From the NCBI GenBank assembly GCA_030595485.1, contig JAUVDE010000276.1, positions 1-5,116 of the forward strand: 5,116 nucleotides of DNA, in the 5' to 3' direction. Each line of letters opens with the position of its first letter. The first letter of the stretch is position 1. The stretch comes from Draconibacterium sp. GTDB lineage: Bacteria; Bacteroidota; Bacteroidia; Bacteroidales; Prolixibacteraceae. Below the pieces are notes generated by a model. The model made no database searches, was not told where the DNA came from, and was given only the letters and a program-made list of their open reading frames with translations. A program made the translations under genes and the position numbers. This document shows positions 1 to 5,116 of the stretch, in pieces.

Positions 1-1
1 A

Positions 2-703
2 TTACCCAATCAAAAATATTACAGGTTGTTTGTGTAAATCTGGCGTACCATTCTTTTTCCAATCCTGAATGCTTTTGGTTTGAATAAATTCATTTTCGCC
101 AGTAATATTTGCTGCTATACAGAAAAGTATAGAAGGCGCACATGTTTTTAGAATATCAGAAATCAGCTGATTGTTTCTGTAGGGAGTCTCGATAAAAATT
201 TGAGTTTGTTTGCTGTTTCTAGACGTTTTCTCTAAATCAGAAATAGCACGTACCCTTTCCAAGGGTTTAACCGGCAAATAACCTCTAAATGCAAAATCCT
301 GTCCGTTTAACCCCGAAGCCATTAAGGCTAATAGTATGGATGATGGTCCAACAATAGGAACCACTTTCATTCCCCGTTGGTGGGCAATGCGAACAACATC
401 AGCGCCTGGATCGGCAACACCGGGGCAGCCCGCTTCCGATATTACAGCAACATCTTTTCCATCAACCAAAGGTTTTAAAAACAAAGGTAGATCCTGAGGT
501 TTTGTACGTTTATTTATCTCGTAAAAAGTACACTCATCAATATTTATCTCACGGTTAACCTGTTTCATAAATCGGCGGGCGGTACGAATATTCTCTACAA
601 TAAAATATTTTGTTTCGGTAAGAATAGTATGAACCTGCGCTGGTAAAACAGTTTGCCAATCGCCTTCGGCCAAAACATTGGGTACAAGATAAAGTGCTGC
701 CAT
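2..703 (-). CDS. RsmI-like SAM-dependent methyltransferase (tetrapyrrole methylase family)
   Basis: A complete 233-residue protein with its ATG at 703-701 and a TAA stop at 4-2. The family signature is clear: the SEAGCPGVADPG block (residues 89-100) followed by VVPIVGPSS (114-122), a hydrophobic helix and GLNGQDFAFRGYLP (131-144). These match the SAM-binding core of RsmI, which 2'-O-methylates C1402 of 16S rRNA. ETPYRNNQL (172-180) corresponds to the ESPHR region of RsmI, and AANITGENE (197-205) to its second-domain strand. The protein is shorter than E. coli RsmI (286 aa): it ends soon after the second alpha/beta domain and lacks the C-terminal extension. The N-terminal loop also differs, with VPN-VLAEGDW where RsmI has a PTPIGNL-type sequence. 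Its substrate may therefore not be C1402, so no gene symbol is given. It is transcribed divergently from the PhnP-like gene, from a promoter just upstream. Family assignment is firm; the substrate is uncertain. Confidence 0.9.
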   Translation of the reverse strand: MAALYLVPNVLAEGDWQTVLPAQVHTILTETKYFIVENIRTARRFMKQVNREINIDECTFYEINKRTKPQDLPLFLKPLVDGKDVAVISEAGCPGVADPGADVVRIAHQRGMKVVPIVGPSSILLALMASGLNGQDFAFRGYLPVKPLERVRAISDLEKTSRNSKQTQIFIETPYRNNQLISDILKTCAPSILFCIAANITGENEFIQTKSIQDWKKNGTPDLHKQPVIFLIG

Positions 704-719
704 TGTTAAAAGATTTTTG

Positions 720-748
720 CAAAAGTAACTATTCTCCCTGTTTCAAAA
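720..748 (-). promoter_or_regulatory. Bacteroidota-type promoter for the methyltransferase gene
   Basis: Read on the minus strand, TACTTTTG at 727-720 fits the -7 consensus TAnnTTTG exactly. A TTTTG at 748-744 lies 16 bp upstream and can serve as the -33 element, although the usual spacing is slightly longer. The -7 box ends 16 bp before the ATG at 703, so transcription should start about 10-13 nt before the start codon. This is a motif match with inferred function. Confidence 0.65.
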
Positions 749-758
749 GCACTTTTCT

Positions 759-766
759 TACATTTG
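759..766 (+). promoter_or_regulatory. Bacteroidota -7 box for the PhnP-like gene
   Basis: TACATTTG at 759-766 is an exact TAnnTTTG match, with no good -33 TTTG at the expected distance. Only four bases (cttt) separate it from the ATG at 771. Transcription would then begin at or next to the start codon, so the mRNA would be leaderless or nearly so. Confidence 0.55.
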
Positions 767-770
767 CTTT

Positions 771-1556
771 ATGTCAACACACAAAACTTTACAAATTGAA
801 GCTACCTTTTTGGGTACAGGTACTTCTCAGGGAGTTCCTGTGGTTGCCTGCGATTGTGAAGTTTGCCAATCAAACGATGTTACAGATAAAAGATTACGTT
901 CCTCGCTTCTATTAAAAATAGGTGGCTCTAATTTTGTAATTGATGCCGGTCCCGATTTTCGACAACAAATGTTGCGTGAGCAGGTAAAATCTTTGCGCGC
1001 TATTTTGTTAACTCACGAGCATGTCGATCATATATTTGGGCTCGATGATATTCGCTCGTACAATTGGGTTCAGAAAAATCCAATGGAGATTTATGCTGAA
1101 GAAAGAGTGCAGGTAGCCATAAAACGAATATTCAATTATGTATTTGCTGAATTTAAATACCCTGGCATTCCGAAGATGCGCTTAAGGGAAGTAAACAATA
1201 ATCCGTTCGCTATTGATAACATTGAATTTATACCAATTCGATGCTTGCATCATAAATTGCCAGTTTATGGCTACCGGGTGGGGGATTTAACTTATATAAC
1301 TGATACAAATTTCATTGAAGATAAGGAGTTGGACAAGGTAAAAGGTTCAAAAATACTAATTGTAAATTGCCTTCGAAAAGAAAAGCACCTTTCGCATTTT
1401 AACCTAGAAGAAGCTTTGGCTGTGGTTGATAAAATCAATCCAGAACGTACCTATCTAACACACATTAGCCACGCCTTTGGAAAATATGAAGACATTCAAA
1501 AAGAATTACCTAAAAATGTATTTATGGCTTACGATGGTTTGAAAATACTGCTTTAA
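771..1556 (+). CDS. PhnP-like metallo-beta-lactamase-fold phosphodiesterase/hydrolase
   Basis: A complete 261-residue protein. GTGTSQGVP (15-23) leads into CDCEVC (27-32). The metal-binding signature THEHVDH (81-87) is followed by GLDDIR, then LHHKLPVYGY (159-168), YITDTN (175-180, bridging Asp178) and LTHISHAFG (229-237, His231). This order matches E. coli PhnP, a cyclic phosphodiesterase of the phosphonate (C-P lyase) pathway. In PhnP three cysteines and one histidine hold a structural zinc; Cys27, Cys29 and Cys32 with His234 are the likely equivalents. KHLSHFNL (205-212) resembles the HxxHxxL stretch near the PhnP active site. No other phn genes are visible, so a phosphonate role is unsupported. 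Related orphan proteins are usually annotated only as MBL-fold hydrolases. The ATG at 771 gives the full strand before the GTG motif; the next in-frame Met is residue 67, too late for the fold. The protein is probably cytoplasmic, as no signal peptide is seen. Confidence 0.9.
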   Translation: MSTHKTLQIEATFLGTGTSQGVPVVACDCEVCQSNDVTDKRLRSSLLLKIGGSNFVIDAGPDFRQQMLREQVKSLRAILLTHEHVDHIFGLDDIRSYNWVQKNPMEIYAEERVQVAIKRIFNYVFAEFKYPGIPKMRLREVNNNPFAIDNIEFIPIRCLHHKLPVYGYRVGDLTYITDTNFIEDKELDKVKGSKILIVNCLRKEKHLSHFNLEEALAVVDKINPERTYLTHISHAFGKYEDIQKELPKNVFMAYDGLKILL

Positions 1557-1604
1557 AGCAATTCATAAAACTTTTTGAGAATATACTGTGTACTTACTTT
1601 TAGT

Positions 1605-1617
1605 AGGTTTCAAACCT
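1605..1617. repeat. Small palindrome in the convergent intergenic region
   Basis: AGGTTTCAAACCT is a perfect 6-1-6 palindrome in the 62-bp gap between the stops of the PhnP-like gene and the MFS gene, one base from the MFS stop codon. It could form a short hairpin ending either transcript. However, the usable stem is only about five pairs and no clear T-run follows on either strand, so I do not call it a terminator. No better terminator is visible in this gap. Confidence 0.3.
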
Positions 1618-1618
1618 G

Positions 1619-2803
1619 TTATTTCTCAGGGGGAACTGGTTTGTTCTTAAGCCAGGGAATTACGACTACAAAAGCTGAAACTAAATAAATACCACCAGCT
1701 AATAAAAAAGCTTTATCTAAACTTACGTTGTCGGTAATCCAGCCCAATAAGGGCCCAATTACTGCAAAAGCAATCCGTATTATAAAATTACGCACCGATA
1801 ACATAGTGGCCCGCACTTCACTTTCGGTATATTTATTTATGTAGTTTTTAAAAATTGGTGTAGCTATTCCGCGAGCTAAGTAGAACAAAAATAGAAAGCT
1901 AAGTCCCCAATAAGAAATGGTTATTCCGGTAAAAAAGTACCCGGCTGAGAGAAATACTATTACCAGTAAGATTGACCATTGTTTCCCTAAGAACTCTTCT
2001 ACTTTATGGGCAAATATGGAAGAAATTCCAACACTTAAGTTCAAAGCAGTCCAAAAAAAACCAAAATATATTTCGGGTAAACCTATGGCAATAAAAAAGG
2101 GCTGAACTAACCAGGCAAAGGTTAGGGTAGCGGTTCCAGTTACTGCAGAAAGCAAAATTGCAACTCTAAGATTTTTATCGGAAACTAAGGTACTTCGGAT
2201 ATTCTTTACCAGCTTTTTAATGGAAAGTACAGGCTCGGTAGAATGAATTTTTGGTTCAATTAAAGTAAATGCCGCGGGAATTGCCATGGCAGCAACCACA
2301 AACTGAAAGTAAAATGGTGTGCGTAAACTAAAATAAATAAGTAAACCGCTTACAGTTCCTGCAATGGCTTCGGCAAAATTACCAGCAGAAGTGATGCGTC
2401 CCTCTTCGCGGGTGTATTTTTCAGTTTTATTATCGGCCTTTAAACTATCGTATAGCATGGCTGAGTCGGCACCAGAAATAAAAGATAATCCAATGCCAAG
2501 TACAATTTCTGCAACAACAAAGGCCAAAAATCCATAAGAGAAGCTATAAATAAGAAAACCAAGACTTCCCAAAATACTTCCCAAAACAAGTGTTTTTTTG
2601 CGTCCCCAAACATCAGCCATCCAACCTGAGGGAATTTCCATGACAACTACCGCAACCGAATAAATGGCTTTCAATACAAATAGTTCATACGTGCCCATGC
2701 CATTACCTTTATAAAACAGCAACATTATGGGCATAACCATGTTAAACCACTTGGAAATTTTAATCAAATAAAGTCTTGGAATATTTTTGCTAAAATTGGC
2801 CAT
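1619..2803 (-). CDS. Major facilitator superfamily (MFS) transporter, substrate unknown
   Basis: A 394-residue inner-membrane protein with about twelve hydrophobic segments, roughly at 14-31, 41-61, 70-88, 91-113, 138-158, 163-182, 213-237, 244-265, 276-294, 297-317, 333-357 and 363-385. A polar central loop lies at about 183-212. The MFS motif A is present between TM2 and TM3 as GWMADVWGRKK (60-70). GADSAMLYDSL (111-121) after TM4 and RATMLSVRN (331-339) at TM11 are typical of a drug-efflux-like MFS subgroup. I chose the ATG at 2803-2801. The frame also extends eight codons upstream to a TTG at 2827, but that extension (LLLLLLKF) overlaps an exact -7 promoter box at 2823-2816 and would not be transcribed from it. 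The gene converges on the PhnP-like gene and diverges from asnA, so it is probably monocistronic. MFS membership is secure. Direction of transport and substrate cannot be told, and proximity to asnA is not evidence of asparagine transport. Confidence 0.9.
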   Translation of the reverse strand: MANFSKNIPRLYLIKISKWFNMVMPIMLLFYKGNGMGTYELFVLKAIYSVAVVVMEIPSGWMADVWGRKKTLVLGSILGSLGFLIYSFSYGFLAFVVAEIVLGIGLSFISGADSAMLYDSLKADNKTEKYTREEGRITSAGNFAEAIAGTVSGLLIYFSLRTPFYFQFVVAAMAIPAAFTLIEPKIHSTEPVLSIKKLVKNIRSTLVSDKNLRVAILLSAVTGTATLTFAWLVQPFFIAIGLPEIYFGFFWTALNLSVGISSIFAHKVEEFLGKQWSILLVIVFLSAGYFFTGITISYWGLSFLFLFYLARGIATPIFKNYINKYTESEVRATMLSVRNFIIRIAFAVIGPLLGWITDNVSLDKAFLLAGGIYLVSAFVVVIPWLKNKPVPPEK

Positions 2804-2815
2804 AAACTTGAGCAA

Positions 2816-2823
2816 CAAAAGTA
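2816..2823 (-). promoter_or_regulatory. Bacteroidota -7 box for the MFS gene
   Basis: Read on the minus strand, TACTTTTG at 2823-2816 is an exact TAnnTTTG match ending 12 bp before the ATG at 2803. No clear TTTG lies 17-23 bp upstream. The predicted leader is only about 6-9 nt. The box decides the start codon, because the longer TTG-initiated frame would run through it. Confidence 0.5.
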
Positions 2824-2939
2824 ACAATCCTATCCATTAATTTTTTTGAGAACAAACAATATTTCGTGTGAAAAATTAACATATTGATTTGTTTTTAAAA
2901 CTTTTGATGCAATATTTCCTTTAAATTGAAAGTAAATTA

Positions 2940-2947
2940 TATTTTTG
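2940..2947 (+). promoter_or_regulatory. Bacteroidota -7 box for asnA
   Basis: TATTTTTG at 2940-2947 matches TAnnTTTG and ends 40 bp before the asnA ATG. No good -33 TTTG is found at the usual distance. The predicted leader of roughly 35 nt is AT-rich, without a Shine-Dalgarno sequence or an evident attenuator or riboswitch. The 184-bp gap between the MFS and asnA starts contains nothing else I can identify. Confidence 0.5.
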
Positions 2948-2987
2948 CTTGCAACTGATAAGATTATAAACAGACAAATCAATAAGA

Positions 2988-4022
2988 ATGAAACTTTCAA
3001 TTCCTAAAAATTACAAATCGGTATTAGACGTTAGTCAAACCGAACAAGCCATTAAACAGATAAAAGATTTTTTTCAGTTAAACCTTGCTTCCGAATTACG
3101 TTTGCGTAGGGTAACTGCACCACTTTTTGTGAAAAAAGGTACAGGTATAAACGACGACCTTAACGGCGTTGAGCGCCCGGTTGCTTTTCCGATGAAAGAT
3201 TTGGACGATGATGTGGCTGAAATTGTACATTCGCTTGCCAAATGGAAAAGAATGGCTTTGGCCGATTTAGAAATAAAGGAAGGCTTTGGTTTATATACAG
3301 ACATGAACGCAATTCGCCCGGATGAAGAGTTGACAAATATTCACTCCTTGTATGTCGACCAGTGGGATTGGGAGCGAGTGGTTTCAAAAGAGGAACGTAA
3401 CCTTGATTATTTAAAATATGTTGTAAATAAAATTTATGCGGCACTGGTTCGTACTGAATATCATATTTCGGAAACGTATTTAGACATTGAACCTGAATTA
3501 CCAGAAGAAATAAAATTTATTCATACCGAAGAATTGGCCGCTAAATATCCTGATTTAACGCCATTTGAGCGCGAAACAGAAGAAGCCAAAAAACACGGGG
3601 CTATTTTCGTTATCGGAATTGGTGGCGAAATGCCAAATGGCGAAATTCACGACGGTCGTGCTCCTGATTATGACGATTGGAGTACAGCTACAGCTGACGG
3701 TTGTATTGGGTTAAACGGCGATATTATTCTTTGGAATAGTGTATTGAATCGTGCTTTCGAAATTTCGTCGATGGGTATTCGTGTTGATAAAGATGCTTTA
3801 AACAAACAACTTGCAATTCGTGGTGCTGAAGACCGCAAAGAATTGCTTTGGCATAAAATGCTGCTGAATGATGAGCTGCCGTTAACAGTAGGTGGTGGAA
3901 TAGGGCAGTCGCGTTTGTGTATGTTTTTCTTAAAAAAAGCACATATTGGCGAAATCCAATCGAGCATTTGGCCCGATGAGATGCTAAAAGAATGTAAAGC
4001 GAACGATATTCATTTGCTGTAG
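2988..4022 (+). CDS. asnA: Aspartate-ammonia ligase (ammonia-dependent asparagine synthetase)
   Basis: A complete 344-residue protein, close to E. coli AsnA (330 aa). It makes asparagine from aspartate, ammonia and ATP, releasing AMP and pyrophosphate (EC 6.3.1.1), in the cytoplasm. The fold is that of class II aminoacyl-tRNA synthetases. Diagnostic blocks in order are GINDDLNG (53-60), HSLAKWKRMAL (81-91), GLYTDMNAIRPDE (101-113), YVDQWDWERV (122-131), RAPDYDDWSTAT (224-235), GLNGDIILWN (241-250), FEISSMGIRVD (257-267) and the motif-3-like GGGIGQSRL (302-310). Residues equivalent to E. coli active-site Asp46, Lys77, Arg100 and Gln116 are all present, as Asp56, Lys87, Arg110 and Gln125. The N-terminus is about ten residues longer than in E. 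coli. The ATG at 2988 follows the promoter, and the protein begins MKLSIPKNYKSVLDVSQTEQ, a fully helical lead-in fitting the family. No asnC-type regulator gene is adjacent. The tRNA-Arg follows about 100 bp downstream with no obvious terminator between. Confidence 0.97.
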   Translation: MKLSIPKNYKSVLDVSQTEQAIKQIKDFFQLNLASELRLRRVTAPLFVKKGTGINDDLNGVERPVAFPMKDLDDDVAEIVHSLAKWKRMALADLEIKEGFGLYTDMNAIRPDEELTNIHSLYVDQWDWERVVSKEERNLDYLKYVVNKIYAALVRTEYHISETYLDIEPELPEEIKFIHTEELAAKYPDLTPFERETEEAKKHGAIFVIGIGGEMPNGEIHDGRAPDYDDWSTATADGCIGLNGDIILWNSVLNRAFEISSMGIRVDKDALNKQLAIRGAEDRKELLWHKMLLNDELPLTVGGGIGQSRLCMFFLKKAHIGEIQSSIWPDEMLKECKANDIHLL

Positions 4023-4066
4023 AAGTATTAAATCTCAGCAATCACAATTAAAAATCTTTAATGATG

Positions 4067-4097
4067 TTTGTTTTTTGAGATTTGATTTATACTTTTG
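4067..4097 (+). promoter_or_regulatory. Consensus Bacteroidota promoter for tRNA-Arg
   Basis: TTTG at 4067-4070, a 19-bp spacer and TACTTTTG at 4090-4097 form a textbook TTTG-N19-TAnnTTTG promoter, the best in the window. The -7 box ends 23 bp before the first base of the tRNA, leaving a short 5' leader to be removed by RNase P. This fits the strong constitutive expression expected of a tRNA gene. Confidence 0.8.
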
Positions 4098-4120
4098 CAC
4101 CGCAAATTTGCAATAAGGAC

Positions 4121-4194
4121 GCCCCGGTAGCTCAGTTGGATAGAGCGTCGCCCTTCTAAGGCGAATGTCATGGGTTCGAATCCCTTCCGGGGTA
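4121..4194 (+). tRNA. tRNA-Arg, anticodon UCU
   Basis: A 74-nt cloverleaf can be drawn in full. The acceptor stem is GCCCCGG with CCGGGGT (4121-4127 / 4187-4193), with a G-U first pair and discriminator A4194. The D stem is GCTC/GAGC with a nine-base loop. The anticodon stem is TCGCC/GGCGA with loop CTTCTAA (4153-4159), so the anticodon is TCT at 4155-4157, reading AGA/AGG. The variable loop is ATGTC, and the T loop is TTCGAAT (4175-4181). A20 in the D loop and C35 of the anticodon fit bacterial arginine identity. CCA is not encoded and must be added after transcription. One oddity is the T stem ATGGG/CCCTT, which contains a T-T mismatch (4171 with 4185). Confidence 0.96.
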
Positions 4195-4210
4195 CTCAAT
4201 GTGACAATTA

Positions 4211-4250
4211 AAAAGCCTGTAAGTCAATACCTTACAGGCTTTTATTATTT
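4211..4250 (+). terminator. Rho-independent terminator after tRNA-Arg
   Basis: AAAAGCCTGTAAG (4211-4223) and CTTACAGGCTTTT (4231-4243) are perfect inverted repeats separated by a 7-base loop. The hairpin core is 9 bp (GCCTGTAAG/CTTACAGGC), flanked by A-run and T-run, with further T-rich sequence to 4250. It starts 17 nt after the tRNA and should end tRNA transcripts, and any asnA read-through. The symmetric A and T runs would also let it work on the opposite strand. Confidence 0.9.
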
Positions 4251-4256
4251 TTGAAG

Positions 4257-4557
4257 GGTGCAGGAAAGGGGTACAAATCATTATGGATAGAACAAAATAA
4301 ACGAATTCTCCATCACGCTCTTTAGTCTTAAAATAAAGTATTCATAATGCAGTTTTGATTCGTCCTTAATTTCCTTCAGTCCCTAGAATCGATGCAGAAT
4401 ATAATCCAAAGCACTGAGGCTAATCCATTCGAGTGTGGTAGGGAATTGTAGTGATAAACTTGGTAATACCGATTTGGGATGCAATTTGTTAGACATAACA
4501 TTTTGGGAAGCAATAATTAAATCATCCAGAACATAAAGTAGATTTATCTTTTTTCTT
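4257..4557. other. Intergenic stretch without a convincing gene
   Basis: About 300 bp between the tRNA terminator and the first candidate promoter box of the sensor gene. No plus-strand frame here has both a plausible start and coding character. On the minus strand one frame stays open from 4556 to 4386 (57 codons), hits a TAG at 4385-4383, then stays open for another 33 codons to a TAA at 4283-4281. Its translation includes DDLIIASQNVMSNK and, after the stop, GLKEIKDESKLHYEYFILRL. I recognise no family. It could be a decayed gene end or chance openness in AT-rich DNA. I see no repeats, RNA gene or insertion sequence ends here. Confidence 0.4.
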
Positions 4558-4593
4558 TACATTTGTTAGGTATCTCTTCATTTCCGGTATTAG

Positions 4594-4601
4594 TACTTTT
4601 G
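4594..4601 (+). promoter_or_regulatory. Bacteroidota -7 box for the Reg_prop sensor gene
   Basis: TACTTTTG at 4594-4601 matches TAnnTTTG exactly and ends 23 bp before the ATG at 4625, giving a predicted leader of about 17-20 nt. A second exact match, TACATTTG at 4558-4565, lies 36 bp further upstream and could be an alternative promoter. Neither has a clear -33 TTTG at the usual spacing. Confidence 0.5.
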
Positions 4602-4624
4602 ATCTCAAATCAAATGTTTAGTTA

Positions 4625-5116
4625 ATGAAATACAGTTTTATCAATATCGCCATAACCTTACTTCTTTTACAAATAAGCACATCTGCACAATTATATAAAA
4701 AAGTAGAAACTATAACAACTGATGATGGCCTGTCTCAAAATGTTGTGAAAACAATGATTCAGGATAGCAAAGGATTCATTTGGTTTGGAACCAATGATGG
4801 ATTAAACAGGTACGACGGTTATGAATTTAAAATATACAAAAACAATTTCCACGATAACAATTCACTAACCAATAATATTGTTAACTATCTGTTGGAGGAC
4901 AATAACCATAACCTTTGGATTGGAACTGGTGGAGGGCTTTCGAAATTAAATTTGCTAAAAAATAAATTCGAGCAAAATTCTTTGCCTGAAAAGTTAATCA
5001 GAGTATTAAACAATAAATCGGTTACCTGTTTAGAGTTTGACTTTAACAATGACCTTTGGATAGGGACAAAAAGTGGTCTGTATAAGTTAGTAACAAAAAG
5101 TAATGAATTTATCAAT
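4625..5116 (+). CDS. Exported Reg_prop (beta-propeller) sensor protein, N-terminal part, likely two-component sensor
   Basis: The frame opens at ATG 4625, directly after an in-frame TAG at 4619-4621, and runs off the window after 164 codons without a stop. Residues 1-21 look like a Sec signal peptide: MKYS, a hydrophobic core INIAITLLLLQI, then STSA before Gln22. Three Reg_prop blade repeats follow, each ending in the W-[IF]-G-T hallmark: 35-65 (DSKGFIWFGTNDGLNRYDG), 81-109 (EDNNHNLWIGTGGGLSKLN) and 131-155 (NNDLWIGTKSGLYKL). In Bacteroidota such N-termini belong to large periplasmic double-propeller sensors. These are usually followed by a Y_Y_Y domain, a membrane helix and a histidine kinase, often a hybrid two-component system with a receiver and an AraC-type output domain. 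Other outputs, such as LuxR-type HTH, also occur. The output domain and ligand are outside the window. Hybrid versions often control polysaccharide-utilisation loci, but nothing here shows that. Confidence 0.9.
   Translation, partial: MKYSFINIAITLLLLQISTSAQLYKKVETITTDDGLSQNVVKTMIQDSKGFIWFGTNDGLNRYDGYEFKIYKNNFHDNNSLTNNIVNYLLEDNNHNLWIGTGGGLSKLNLLKNKFEQNSLPEKLIRVLNNKSVTCLEFDFNNDLWIGTKSGLYKLVTKSNEFIN

Noticed and set aside
694..915. Open plus-strand frame of 73 codons overlapping the divergent promoter region and the start of the PhnP-like gene.
   Set aside because: It overlaps a gene with clear family motifs in another frame and has no recognisable protein features.
1605..1617. Palindrome AGGTTTCAAACCT considered as a bidirectional terminator for the convergent genes.
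   Set aside because: The stem is too short and no T-run follows on either strand, so it is listed only as a small palindrome.
1917..2646. Open frames within the MFS gene (plus strand 1917-2105, minus strand 2440-2646).
   Set aside because: They lie inside the MFS gene in other frames and have no independent promoter or domain evidence.
3074..4041. Several minus-strand open frames of 76-105 codons opposite asnA.
   Set aside because: They are antisense to a fully conserved enzyme, show no family motifs, and overlap one another in different frames, as expected from the codon bias of asnA.
4030..4083. Inverted repeat AAATCTCA (4030-4037) / TGAGATTT (4076-4083) downstream of asnA, considered as a terminator.
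   Set aside because: The arms are AT-rich, the loop is 38 nt, no T-run follows directly, and the right arm lies within the tRNA promoter.
4189..4274. GGGGTAC occurs at the tRNA 3' end (4189-4195) and again at 4268-4274, suggesting an attachment-site duplication.
   Set aside because: The match is only seven bases, the flanks do not align, and no integrase gene is visible. Chance is the simpler explanation.
4885..5115. Minus-strand open frame of 76 codons at the right edge.
   Set aside because: It lies opposite the Reg_prop repeats, whose WIGT motifs and signal peptide show the plus strand is the coding one.

Overview
This AT-rich window most likely comes from a member of the Bacteroidota. 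Three things point that way. Boxes of the form TAnnTTTG, the -7 element of the Bacteroidota housekeeping sigma factor, precede every gene start in the window. No convincing Shine-Dalgarno sites are present. The right edge carries an exported sensor with Reg_prop (two-component-regulator propeller) repeats, a type abundant in Bacteroidales and relatives. The exact genus cannot be read from the sequence.

Layout, left to right. (1) A complete minus-strand gene for a short RsmI-like tetrapyrrole-methylase-family SAM-dependent methyltransferase (2-703). (2) A 67-bp divergent promoter region. (3) A plus-strand PhnP-like metallo-beta-lactamase-fold hydrolase (771-1556). (4) A convergent minus-strand 12-TM major facilitator transporter, whose best start is the ATG at 2803 (1619-2803). 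(5) A divergent intergenic region of 184 bp. (6) asnA, ammonia-dependent asparagine synthetase (2988-4022). (7) A tRNA-Arg(UCU) (4121-4194) with its own promoter and a strong hairpin terminator. (8) About 380 bp without a convincing gene, where a minus-strand frame hints at a decayed gene. (9) The first 164 codons of an exported Reg_prop sensor, cut by the window edge (4625-5116).

The genes do not form a single operon or an obvious pathway. Most are monocistronic and alternate in strand. asnA, the tRNA and probably the methyltransferase are core functions. The MFS transporter and the PhnP-like hydrolase are of unknown substrate. The sensor at the right edge may open an accessory, possibly nutrient-sensing, locus beyond the window. 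I found no CRISPR array, complete mobile element or clearly new system. The most useful observations are the very short predicted leaders, including one apparently leaderless gene, a T-stem mismatch in the tRNA, and the possible gene remnant between the tRNA and the sensor.
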